NCBI GenBank assembly: GCA_016165875.1
Contig: JABBOT010000014.1
Location: 1,783,078 to 1,847,077, forward strand
Length of the DNA stretch: 64,000 nt
Origin: Acanthopleura granulata
Lineage: Eukaryota > Mollusca > Polyplacophora > Chitonida > Chitonidae
Direction of reading: 5' to 3'
The position numbers and the translations under genes were made by a program. Positions within the stretch are counted from its first letter, which is position 1, and every line of letters begins with the position of its first letter. Below, piece by piece: positions 43,791 to 55,027 of this stretch. The notes beneath the pieces were generated by a model, which ran no database searches, had not been told where the DNA came from, and saw only the letters and a program-made list of their open reading frames with translations.

Positions 43791-44053
43791 ATTTATTTGA
43801 TTTGATTGGTGTTTTACGCCGTACTCAAGAATATTTCACTTATACGACGGCGGCCAGCATTATGGTGGGAGGAAATAGGGCAGAGCCCGGGGGAAACCCA
43901 CGACCATCCGCAGGTTGCTGGCAAACCTTCCCTCTTACGGCCGGAGAGGAAGCCATCATGAGCTGGACTTGAACTCACAGCGACCGCTTTGGTGGGAGGC
44001 TTTGGCCATTGCGCTGGGTTAGCGCGCTAACCGACTGAGCCACGGAGACCCCC
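43791..44053 (-). repeat. SINE family A, full-length reference copy
   Basis: ATTTATTTG tail, GGTGTTTTACGCCGTACTCA, GGCGGCCAGCATTATGGTGG, CCCACGACCATCCGCAGG, AAGCCATCATGAGCTGGACT, GCGCGCTAACCGACTGAGCC. Length about 263 bp. The head folds into a tRNA-like A/B-box promoter read on the minus strand. Confidence 0.96.
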
Positions 44054-44343
44054 TGTAAAGATAGAAGTCAATCTATTTTCAGTTACACGTCTCATTGTCC
44101 ATCAAAAATATATCCAAAACTATCAGACCCAAGGATACAGATGTTTTAGCGCTTAAATAAATATGACTGAGTAAGGTGGTTTAGGCTTAAGCTTACATAA
44201 AATTGACTCGATCAGATCGTGAAATAATTTTATCATTAATAAGATTCTGGAATAAAAATGACCAAGCACTTATACATACACAACGAAATGGATAAAATTG
44301 TCGGATATATATACCTAGATATACAAAGTCTACAATCAGAACC

Positions 44344-44399
44344 TGTCGCCGTTTTTATAAGTGAAATATTCTGAACACCAATCAAAATCAAGTAAATAC
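44344..44399 (+). repeat. SINE family A, tail fragment
   Basis: GTCGCCGTTTTTATAAGTGA followed by AACACCAATCAAAATCAAGT: only the last 55 bp. Confidence 0.7.
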
Positions 44400-46323
44400 A
44401 TACAGAATCCGGAAAGTATCTGGGTGCATGAGTGACAGTTTTCTTTTCAACGTATTCAGTCTTGAAAAGATTGCCTTGCTCGCTTTGGACAGAAATAACT
44501 TCACACGCTTTTAAGCACACCTGGCCCCAGTCCATGGAGGTGTCACGATAATCAATAACGGTGTATTTACCTTGACCTGTGTCAACATAATAACGTTACT
44601 CGGGTTGTGGTACTGGCAAAGGTTAACTCCTGCGCGACCTTATCTGTTAGGTTATCGTGTCTTTTAAAAGAAGGCCTGGTATATAATGTACCCTTCTTTT
44701 GGCGTTAGGGCTTTAATTGTGCATATTTATAAGATATACTGATTAGGTGGAGAAACTATGCATGCTAGACTTGATCATTCAGTCATGCACTTATCCGCGC
44801 AGGCTAAACGTTATCATGTTATTCAGCACAATTTGCACTCGTAGTATATTCTCAGTGACCTACAGAATGAGTGCACGGCAAATTTCCGCAACATAAAAAT
44901 TTAGTAAAACCATTACAACACATATACTTTGAAAAATAGTTTCTTAAATACAAGAGAAAGTCTTCTGTCATTACAGCAGATTATTCTGTCATTACAGCAG
45001 ATTATTCTGTCATTACAGCAGATTATTCTGTTATTACAGCAGTTTAATTCTGTTAAACACAGGACAAATAAGTATTCAGCAAACGCACAATTAGACAAAC
45101 GAGATATTACGTTCAATATGTTCAGTGGTATGTCATAACATATTACGTTCTGTCCAGGAGCAGACTTCCTGTTAATATTATCAGAATATGGGGTTTGAGG
45201 GTATACATAGTGACCCTGGCCAGATTCTTTTCAGCGAACTTTGACAAGACAAAATTTGACATTTTCTTTACACGCTACCGTAGGTAGCTACTGGATGAAA
45301 ACCGCATCACACTGTTTCCCGTGGATCATTTCGGAATTTGGTGACGCTGATCGATAGATCAATGGTACTTTTTGGTCAGTAAATAAACTAAAAGATAAAA
45401 AGGCGCCGAGCAATGAGATCTGCGGCTTCATTCTTCAACCCGAAACACAGAACGAGGTTGCTATCTATGCAGATCCTTTGTGATGCTGTTGCCGAGAGTT
45501 ACCTCTCCTAGTCGATTCGAAAATGTCGCGGACAGTTGGTTAGAAACTTTAGGAGCTGTTTTCCTGTGGCCTGAAGTATAGCATATCATAAATGTGGTCT
45601 AGAAGATTGGTGGCCGTGTTGAATTTTGAGCTGACCGTTGAAATGACTTCTCTTGCTGCTTGGATTCTCTTGTACTTTGACATGAGTGTTCCACACTTCA
45701 GGGTGAATCAAACTTGTTTAATGTGGTGAAAACTGAATATTGGAAAAGTAAATGACAGAGGCCATTTTAAAGTTGTCACGTGCCATTTTCACTGATTTGA
45801 ACAGTAAAGATATATATGTATATAAATTGCAAAATGCTGAGCACAAATATGTGTTTATTGCTTGTCTACCGGAAATGGCTATAAATGACAAAAAGAATGG
45901 TCAAAAATGACAATAATTATAAGTCCTAACCTAGGGGGTCCATGCAAGATTGCATGAAAGCTAAAGATTGCAGTTAAACGTGAGAATGATCAAAGCTATA
46001 TTGACACCACTTTGGTCTTAAGGAATAGGCCGATTTTTAAGATACCTGGCAGCTTCTTGTTCCAATCCACTGACATCATTTTATTTTTATCACGCTTTTT
46101 CTTCCTCTTTGTCTTTCATATTACTATAACTCAACACAGGGTGTGCAGAACCGTTCCCCGGAATTGCTGTTCCCGACAACTATTCTTATTTTTATTATTA
46201 TTAATAAATAAAAAAATATTATTAAAAAATTACTATACAATGGTGTCAGAATGACGTCATACATATGCTGACCCAAGAAAACATAAAAATAAAAAAACAA
46301 ACAACACAATGTAAATGACTATA
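44400..46323. other. Intergenic, no gene recognised
   Basis: Only the 21-bp tandem repeat at 44967-45052 stands out. No coding segment with a recognisable domain. Confidence 0.4.
44967..45052. repeat. 21-bp tandem repeat, 4 units
   Basis: Unit CATTACAGCAGATTATTCTG, 21 bp with its last T, repeated four times with the last one diverged. Being a multiple of three it keeps frames open on both strands. Confidence 0.9.
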
Positions 46324-46442
46324 CGGGCTTGGAGGGAAGATAACAGTGGCTAATATGGGCTGGGTGGAAAGATAACAGTGGCTAATATGGGCTGGGTGGA
46401 AAGATAACAGTGGCTAATGTGTGCTGGGTGGAAATATAACAG
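46324..46442. repeat. 32-bp tandem repeat, ~3.7 units
   Basis: Units contain GGGCTGGGTGGAAAGATAAC then AGTGGCTAATA. First of four minisatellites in 46.3-52.6 kb. Confidence 0.9.
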
Positions 46443-46902
46443 CCATAATATGACGACTATTCAGATGTTCTCATAATTTATGACAACTGAGGGAAATTCA
46501 GATGTCTGGAAGCAGACTAACGAGTGTCATGGAGACTCCCTGTGTATCCCCTGGAACAAATGCACTTCTGGGGCGCTAAGTATAACCAATGTAACAACTT
46601 GGTCCACAGACGGCTGAGAGAATCAATCAAAACTAAAAGCTATCGTAAAAAAAGAAAATAAAAAGCCAGAGTCTTTCCCCAGTGAAGCACGTCTCTCAAT
46701 GCTTATCGAATAAATATATTCCGATGAAGGCGACGTACCGAGAAATGCAAATGGCTATATGAAGAAAATGTTATCAAACATCGTTCTACTGGTTACATTT
46801 CCTTGTTCATACAACCAAGGATAAATTCAAAGGGAGAAGGGATTGATCATATTCTGTTTTGACACAGTGGCTTTTGATTGCACTTCCTGGGCAAATGTTT
46901 GT

Positions 46903-47400
46903 GAATGTATGTTTGCTTTTTACGTCATACGCAACAATTTTTCGTTCATATGGTGACGAGGAGTACTTAGTATGTATGTTTACAGTGTCTTCTTGGTCAG
47001 TCCATGACGCAAAAATACTGCCGCCACTGAAACATCATGCCGAAGACACCACACATGACACCCCACTCAGTCATAGTATACCAACACGTGGGCTGACCAG
47101 TCCTGTTTCCATGCTCTAACCTTTCAATGCCGAGTGCCAAGAGAGGCAACAACAAGTACCATTTTATAAAGTCTTTAAGGAGAAGGGGCCTCCGTGGCTC
47201 AGCTGATTAGCGCGCTAGCGCAGTGTAATGATCCAAAAGCCTCTCACCAATGCGGTCGCTGTGAGCTCAACTCCAGCTCATGCTGGCTTCCTCCCCGGTC
47301 GTACGTGGGAACGTCTGAATAAATAAATAAAGCCTTTAGTATGACCAGACCAGGGATTGATCCCGTATCTCCCAACTGACGAGGACGCTCTAAAGAATAG
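46903..47400 (+). repeat. Family B copy, interrupted by a SINE
   Basis: Collinear with 1972-2300 (TACTGCCGCCACTGAAACAT, ACATGACACCCCACT, CCTGTTTCCATGCTCTAACC) up to 47179, and resumes after the SINE with AAAGCCTTTAGTATGACCAG to about 47400. Confidence 0.72.
47185..47332 (+). repeat. SINE family A nested in family B
   Basis: Starts GGGGCCTCCGTGGCTCAGCT with a clear A box, has a B box near GTGAGCTCAACTCC, then jumps from GTGGGAACGTCTG to an AATAAATAAATAAA tail (internal deletion). Flanked by a 10-bp direct repeat with one mismatch (AAAGTCTTTA at 47168 and AAAGCCTTTA at 47329), a likely target-site duplication. Confidence 0.93.
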
Positions 47401-47420
47401 CCCGCTAACGTTGTCTGTGC

Positions 47421-47885
47421 ATAATGTCAGCCACATGAGAATGCCGTTCAGTCATAATGTCAACCATATAAGAATGCTGTTCAGTCATACTGTCAGCCAT
47501 ATGAGAATGCTGTTCAGTCATTATGTCAGCCATATGAGAATGTCGTTCAGTCATAATGTCAGCCATATGAGAATGCTGTTCAGTCATTATGTCAGCCATA
47601 TAAGAATGCCGTTCACTCATAATGTCAGCCATATGAGAATGCTGTTCAGTCATAATGTCAGCCATACGAGAATGCTGTTCAGTCATAATGTCAGCCATAT
47701 AAGAATGGCGTTCAGTCATGAAGTCAACCACATCACACTGGTGTCCAGTCATAAAGTCAGCCATATCACAATGGTTTCCAAATTTAATATTAGCCATATC
47801 AATGTTACCCTGCCATAATGTCGGCCATATCACAATGTTGTCCATCCATAATGTAAGGCACATTATAATGTTGCGCAGCCATAAT
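47421..47885. repeat. 33-bp minisatellite
   Basis: About 11 good units with the core AATGTCAGCCATATGAGAAT then GCTGTTCAGTCAT, followed by degenerate units. Because 33 is a multiple of three, an 11-residue repeat frame is open on both strands (153 and 179 codons). No start context, splice signal or neighbour supports translation. Confidence 0.93.
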
Positions 47886-48104
47886 AACGGCCATATTACA
47901 AAGAACGTCATACATATGTTGAGCCAAGAAAACATACAAATCAAAAAACAAACAATACAATGTCATCAAACTCGAAATACAAGCGACACACCAGTATTAA
48001 AGTCAAAACACACAACAATTTATTGATACCAAATTAGACCCAAACACACTCATATGAAACTCAAAACACACACAATAATAGTATTAGCAAAATGGTTAAA
48101 GGGC

Positions 48105-48270
48105 TGGAAGGCTGCAACTATCATGCGGTGAGCAAATAAGGTGGCCAGTTCAAATCCAGGTCTTCTTACTTTGGCCGCTGCTTTGTGAGGTGGTCTGTCA
48201 CGTACCTGAGTAAGGTCGTTGGTTTATTGGGAGCATCTATGTTTCCTTCAGCATAAACATGATTTCACTT
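48105..48270 (+). repeat. Possible SINE of another family
   Basis: A B-box-like AGTTCAAATCCAGG near 48149 and a repeat-like body. I have no second copy in the window, so this is weak. Confidence 0.3.
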
Positions 48271-48379
48271 GTACAAGTGAAAAACTCTTTGGTATGTGAT
48301 TAATGAAACAGGCGTACTTAGAACAAAAGTACTAAGATAACATCAAAAAGAAATGTACTGAAAACAAACTCGAAACACA

Positions 48380-49618
48380 AACTACTTACTAGTATATAAT
48401 GACACCACACACGTTACTAAAAACTGTATAATGACATCACACACATTACACAAACTGTACACCGATATCATAAACAACACATACCATATCCTGACATCAC
48501 GCGCATTACATTCACAATATACTGACATCACGCACATAACGCAAACTGTTTACTGGCGTAACACAAATAACACCAGCAATATACTGACACAACATACATA
48601 ACACAAACTATATAATGACACCACAAACATAACACAAACTATATACTGACATCACACACATAACATTCACAATGTACTGATATCACATACATAACACAAC
48701 TATATACTGACATCACACACCTAAAATACAAAATATACTGACACTACATACATAACATCGTCTTCATTTGACAGAATCATTGTTAAGTATGACGTTAAAC
48801 CCCAAGCAATCACTCGTACACACAACATAAACTAAACACAGGCATCACATACATGACACAAACAATACAATGACATCACACACGTGACAACTCTAAACAG
48901 ACATCACACACATAAATTCGTCGTCATATGGACGTTAAGCACCAGTCACTCACACAAATAAAACACATACTACATACTGACATCACATATATAACACAAA
49001 CAACATACTGACATCACACAAACAACACAAACAGCATATTGACATAATACACACAACACAAACAACATACTGACATCTCACGCACAACACAAACAACGAA
49101 CTGACATCATACACACAACACAAACAACGAACTGACATCATACACACAACACAAACAACGAACTGACATCATACACACAACACAAACAACATACTGACAT
49201 CTCACACACAACACAAACAACGAACTGACATCATACACACAGCATAAACAACATACTGACATCATACACACAACACAAACAACGAACTGACATCATACAC
49301 ACAACACAAACAACATACTGACATCTCACAAACAACACAAACAACGAACTGACATCATACACACTACACAAACAACATATTGACATCATACACACAACAC
49401 AAACAACATACTGACATCATACACACAGCACAAACAACATACTGACATCATACACATACTGACATCATACACACAACACAAACAACATACTGACATCATA
49501 CACACAAAGCAAACAACATACTGACATCATACACACAGCACAAACAACGTACTGACATCATACACACAACACAAACAACGTACTTACATCACACACACAA
49601 CATAAACAACATACTGAC
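48380..49618. repeat. 31-bp minisatellite
   Basis: From about 48960 regular 31-bp units (ACTGACATCATACACACAAC then ACAAACAACAT). From 48380 to 48960 the units are degenerate and mixed with short repeat tails (CGTTAAACCCCAAGC near 48792, GACGTTAAGCACCAGTCACT near 48931). Confidence 0.93.
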
Positions 49619-52065
49619 ATGGTTTAGGCATGTGCCTAATTAAACAAAATGTATGACCAGTGATGGGATTGTTCTGTAACCTTTGTGTTACCTAAGATAA
49701 CATCACTCAAGCTTAGTGGTTCTGCATTGTTAAGATCTCCCGGTAGGCAGAGTAAACTTGCGAGATTCTAGAACTCGCCGCAACTAGAGATATGATTATA
49801 TATTTCACTGTGTTTAGATGCATTGCTGTGTTCTTTTATTCTGCTGATAAGACATCGTCAGTATGTCAGTTTTACCAATATATCCAGATGAGAAAGCTGG
49901 ACATGATCACTAATAAATAACTGAGGTTTTGCATTGAAATGGAGTTTATTCGTTTGTATTTGTAAAGAAACTGGTTTTTGGTGGCCTGCCAATTGTAAAC
50001 AAAAACAATCCCTTTATTATTTCTTTGTGCGAGAAACACATTGTTTTGCAAGGTGCTCCCCGCTTTTGTCAGTGCAAGGAAGCCCATCTTATGTATATTT
50101 TCTATATGTGTTTATATGACAAGTGTTTTAACTGTTTGGCTAAATGAGTATTCAGACATGTTACGGAATCATATTCTTGCCCTTGCAGGTAACTTCCTTG
50201 CACCCGCAAAACTGTCCTCTGTTTATTGGATTAGGTTTTATGTCAACAACGATTGTAGTCGAAGAGGTGATAATCTCAGACGTGTACCAGGTGTCCTCAT
50301 GTATTCTTCCTGTTTAGGCGGCATTACAACACGCGACATTGACAGTGGTCTCGCCGGTTGTTTACAGTGGGTTTACACACGACAGTGACTAGGAAGTGAT
50401 CTGAATATAGAACGCGTTACAGGTTCAAATCAATCAAACTTTACACAAGCTTCTCTTTCAGCTTAAGGAATAGGGTATTGTATACCATCATGAACGGATA
50501 TAAGGGTGCGACCAGCTTTTCTAAATTTTATTGAGCGTCTAAGCAGGCCTATTTCCATGACAGCAGGCGTACACAATTGTCCAATAATCCCACAAGGGTT
50601 AGTAGGTGTGCAGTTCATCTGATAAATTGTGTTCACTGTTAATAATCTGAACCAATACACTCATGACAAGAAAAAAATTTAAAAAAAAAAACATCATAAA
50701 AAAAACATTGTTGACTTTCAATTACTTTCTCCACTTGAAAGTGGTTTGTGGTGTTCCCCGGGGTTCTGTTCCGGGGGCACTGGTCTTTATCCTGTATTAT
50801 CCTGTACTCAAGAATATTTCACTTATACCACGACAGTCCTCAGGTTGCTGGCAGACTTTCCCACGTACGGCCAGAGAGACAGCCGGCATGAACTGGACCT
50901 GAACTCACAGCGACCGCATTGATGACGGGCTCCTGGGTCATTGCGCTGTTGATGGATTGGCTTCTTAGTACAGTATCGTGCACTATAATAGATAATAAGG
51001 GCAATACCACATAAATAAATAAATAGCACATAAATCAAATAAATATTTTAGGAGCTATATTTGTGAATATTTTTATCGTTTTCCTCAAAGGCATGCTAAA
51101 TAACAAATATATACAAATGAGACATGGAAGGAAACGTTGGCAGATTCGAGACCGCGGACATCTGGGCACTTCATCCGCTGGAGGTAGCGGCAGACAGACG
51201 ACGAGGTGAAAGATGGCAAGGGAAGGGATAGGAAAATGAACAACACTCTGCAATATTCTGAGAGCTACAGCTGATAATAAATTACAGTATGTTTTACTAC
51301 AAGAACAACCTGCATTGCATATGTAAATTATAAGCGTTAACGAAACCTAGTGTTGGGGTAAAACCGCTGATGCCCGAATGCCTGCGGTCTCGAATGCACA
51401 TAAATTCGCGGTCTGTTACTCTAATCAACAATTTCTGAATTTTAAAATGATAACATCGTCGCTGCTCAGGATTGAGTCTCTATGTTCTAACTGTTCGTGA
51501 GTAATATAAGTCACCAAATTCAGTAACATAAATTATCTCGTAATGTAATCTTAAACCACACCTGTAATCTCATACAGTGGGCAATATCGAAAGATTGTAT
51601 TGAGCCAGCTGGATGTACATGTGTTGGATGTGAAGGATTTATACCCCTCATAACTGTTCACCACTACTTCACTATCCTTACAAGTTATCTCTTGTCAGAT
51701 ATTATAGCATTAAACTACGAAGCTCCCACCGAGCCGCGTTATAAATATACCCAACTCAAACCAAAAAATAATACTTCCGCGTCAAAAAAAAAAAACGCAC
51801 ACACACACACACACACACAAAAATACACGTGAATAACAAAATATAAACTTTAAATTAACTTCAACTACAGTACACAAACAATATAATTGCACACACAATA
51901 TTCTGTTGTCGAATTCAAAACACACAGATTAAGTTAATGTAAAATATAATAACTCAAGCCTTAACACACATGCCGACTTTAAACTCGTAATACTTTACAT
52001 CTGATTCAAGTGAAAAAATTTTATTGATAATATCTGATGAAACTAAAACCAGAAGTAATATACAC
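49619..52065. other. Intergenic, SINE copy and simple repeats only
   Basis: A degraded SINE lies at 50801-50950 and a (CA)n run at 51798-51818. No coding segment recognised. Confidence 0.4.
50801..50950 (-). repeat. SINE family A, internal deletion
   Basis: CTGTACTCAAGAATATTTCA, then CAGGTTGCTGGCAGACTTTC, CCACGTACGGCCAGAGAG and GACCTGAACTCACAGCGACC. Tail, about 60 bp of the body and the head end are missing. Confidence 0.88.
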
Positions 52066-52575
52066 AAACACTATGCTGTCACCACATACTCTACAAACAC
52101 AAACACTATGCTGACACCACATATTCTATAAGTACAAACACTATGCTGCCACCACATACCCTGTAAAAAACAAAATGCTGTCACCATATACTCTATAAAC
52201 ACAAACACTATGCTGACACCATATACTCTATGAAGACAAACACTATGCTGACACCATATACTCTATAAACACAAACACTATGCTGACACCATATACTTTA
52301 TAAACACAAACACTATGCTGACACCATATAATCTATAAACACAAACACTATGCTGCCACTATATAATCTATAAACACAAACACTATGCTGCCACCATATA
52401 CTCTATAAAGACAAACAGAATGCTGTCACCATATGCTCTATAAACACGAACACAATTGCTGACACCACATACTCTATAAACACAAACTCTATGCTGCCAC
52501 TATATAATCTATAAATGCAAACACTATGCTGCCACCACAGACTCTATTAGCACAAACACTATGCTAATATGAAAC
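52066..52575. repeat. 35-bp minisatellite, ~14 units
   Basis: Unit AACACTATGCTGACACCATA then TACTCTATAAACACA; spacing of 35 bp verified at 52278 and 52313. Not a multiple of three and not coding. Confidence 0.93.
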
Positions 52576-54021
52576 ACAAACCACAAACACTATGCTGACA
52601 TCACGTGCAAAGCAAAAACAATATGTTGGCATCAAGACATAACAAGTTCACTAACCATCATTCTCACGATATAATGCATCAATACCACGATATCACACCT
52701 GATACCCGTTCCAAGCTAATAAGACTCTTCACTCAGTTGTCAATTCAACCTGCATTTAATTCGCGCGTTGCCAAACTACCTTTGTAAACTTTCTACTGTG
52801 ACTCCTTAGAGTCACACAGTTATACAATCTACTTAAATCATATGTACATATATATATCTGATTAAAGGCTATGTTAACTACTGCTCAATAATCCCTCTCT
52901 CCCACCCCCAGTTTGTGTAAAATCCCAAGAAATGTGCTCTTATACCCGGAAGTACTCTAGGTTTCAAGTCTTCCTGAAAAGTAATGTGAAATTCGTTAAA
53001 GAAATTTCCCAGTTTATTTCGGCACCTGTGCGTTTTATTTTCCTGTTGCTCAGCAAGTGTACAATCAAGGTACAGGTATCGTTTGTTCAGACTTCCTCTT
53101 TATTTATTAAGTTATTAATTTTTATTTCCTTTTAATTCATTTTATTTATTTACTAATCATTTACTAATTACTATCCACGCTTATATGGTATAACTGAGAA
53201 CAATTCAACAGGTAAAAAGTATGAAAGAACAGACAGATTAACAATTTAAACATTTGCAATGTATTAGTCTATGTACATGTATATAGTCAGTATTGTGGTT
53301 ACCGCGGCAACAAAGGACTACTTATTTATTTCATACTATGACTTTTGACTTGGTACTCTGGCCGGTTATTGGATGAGTCGCTGACAAACTCACTCACATG
53401 TGACATACGCTATATTGAGGCAAGGCAAGTGATGTCCAGGTCACGTCAAGGCCACATAAGAAAGATCCCGTAAGATCCGATGGCCACCAAGGCCCCCCGA
53501 GACCAATGAAAACATTGTCCGAGGATGTGAGTGAATCCGTGTATCGTGTGGCCCACAACCATTCCGCCGCAATCCGTATGCTTTTACTTTGGCACACGTG
53601 GTTAGTCATATCCGTAAGTGATTGCTTCTTTCAGGATTCGATTAGATTAAGGAATCATCTCATACAGCTTCATACCTATAAGACAGCTTGATATTTTGAG
53701 GCTCTGTCTCATGTCGTCATCAAATTAAATACAAATAATGTTATGATTACCTATTGTTCCATTTCTTTATCACAATATGGCTACAATACGGCCAGAAGCG
53801 TTAATGCATGATTATTCCTTCATTCGTTCGTCTCTAGGCCCACAGATCTAATCAGTACGATAGCTAGCTCACCGTAATCAAACCACTCACGTTTGGGTTT
53901 GGAAACCTGTTCATACGCGCAGTTCATACGCGCAAAGATCGTGGAGCTTGCCAATTCGGTACACCGGCATATGGGCTAGCAAGAAACTGGACTAAAACGA
54001 GCATAGGCGGTGTCCACAATT
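52576..54021. other. Intergenic, nothing recognised
   Basis: AT-rich. Short ORFs without domains. An OTTO-like short duplication TCATACGCGCA occurs twice near 53912-53935. Confidence 0.35.
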
Positions 54022-54225
54022 TTTTTTATTTATTTATCCCTTTATTTGATTGGAATTTTACGCCGTTCTCAACAATATTTCACTTATACGACGACGGCCA
54101 GCACTATTGTGGGAGACAGTGGTAATAGCAAGTGAAGAAATTCGTGACCATTTGCAGGCTTCTGGAGGACCTTCCCATGTCCCGTTGGAGAGGAAGACAC
54201 CCCAGCTGGATTTTATCTCACAGCT
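54022..54225 (-). repeat. SINE family A, diverged
   Basis: TTTATTTATTTATCC tail, GATTGGAATTTTACGCCGTT, TATACGACGACGGCCAGCAC, CTTCCCATGTCCCGTTGGAG. The head is not recognisable. Confidence 0.82.
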
Positions 54226-54651
54226 ATACAAATGTTGTAATGAACTAACCAATTTCAAAAGTTACATATAACACATTAATGATACGCGCACGTACAGACT
54301 CTCAGTACAGTTTGTCGGTTTTTTTTCTTTTTCTTTTTTTTTACTAGCCACGTGTAACAACTATCTATAATTCCCACGGTTCAGAGTTGCTGCCGCGTGA
54401 TTCCAGTAGTACATGGCCTATCAGCAAACCCACCGAATGTTGGATCACTTAATGCCTTTGAGATGAACGATGCAGTCCCTTCGACCGGGAAGCACGGCGG
54501 AGACATTGACTGCTGCACTATTTCTTTGCTGTCCAGAGACACCGGACAGTGACCTATATCTGTACCATGGGAGTTTATCCCTGACTACCTTCAGCGGGAT
54601 AGCCAATTTTATGAGGATTCCGAACAGCGTAAATGAAATCACCCAGAAAGA

Positions 54652-54714
54652 CTGCATGAGTGATTATGGCCTAGCGCCGCTTCGGCAGTGTACTTCCGCC
54701 ATATCGTGGCGATT
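54652..54714. repeat. Family E motif, copy 3
   Basis: TGATTATGGCCTAGCGCCGC, CGGCAGTGTAC and CCATATCGTGGCGA align with 143-200 and 12441-12492. Confidence 0.5.
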
Positions 54715-55027
54715 CTCATCAGAAAATTATACCCTTCCTCAATTTGCAGGGGTAGGTGCGGAAGCAGTTCACATTCCAGACAGTTTTTGACGTAATAGTC
54801 ATTGGGCCTCCTTCCTGCATGCAACTCAATAAATGTACTTTTAATTTCTACTACATAAATGCCAGTTCAAGTCCAATTTATTTTATTTTTTTTCTACGAA
54901 GGCTTCACATCTCAATTCCCTTTGCCTGTAGAGGGCGATGAATGTTGACTTGTTTCCGGTTGGCGAGCATTGAAAGTTAAGCGGGTAAGTTTGGAAAGTC
55001 TTTCTACAGCATAACATCTTGTCTATG

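Noticed and set aside
47357..47944. Repeat-protein genes on both strands
   Set aside because: A 33-bp array keeps frames open by arithmetic; no splice, promoter or domain evidence.
48960..49618. CRISPR-like array
   Set aside because: Whole 31-bp units repeat without variable spacers; a eukaryotic minisatellite.
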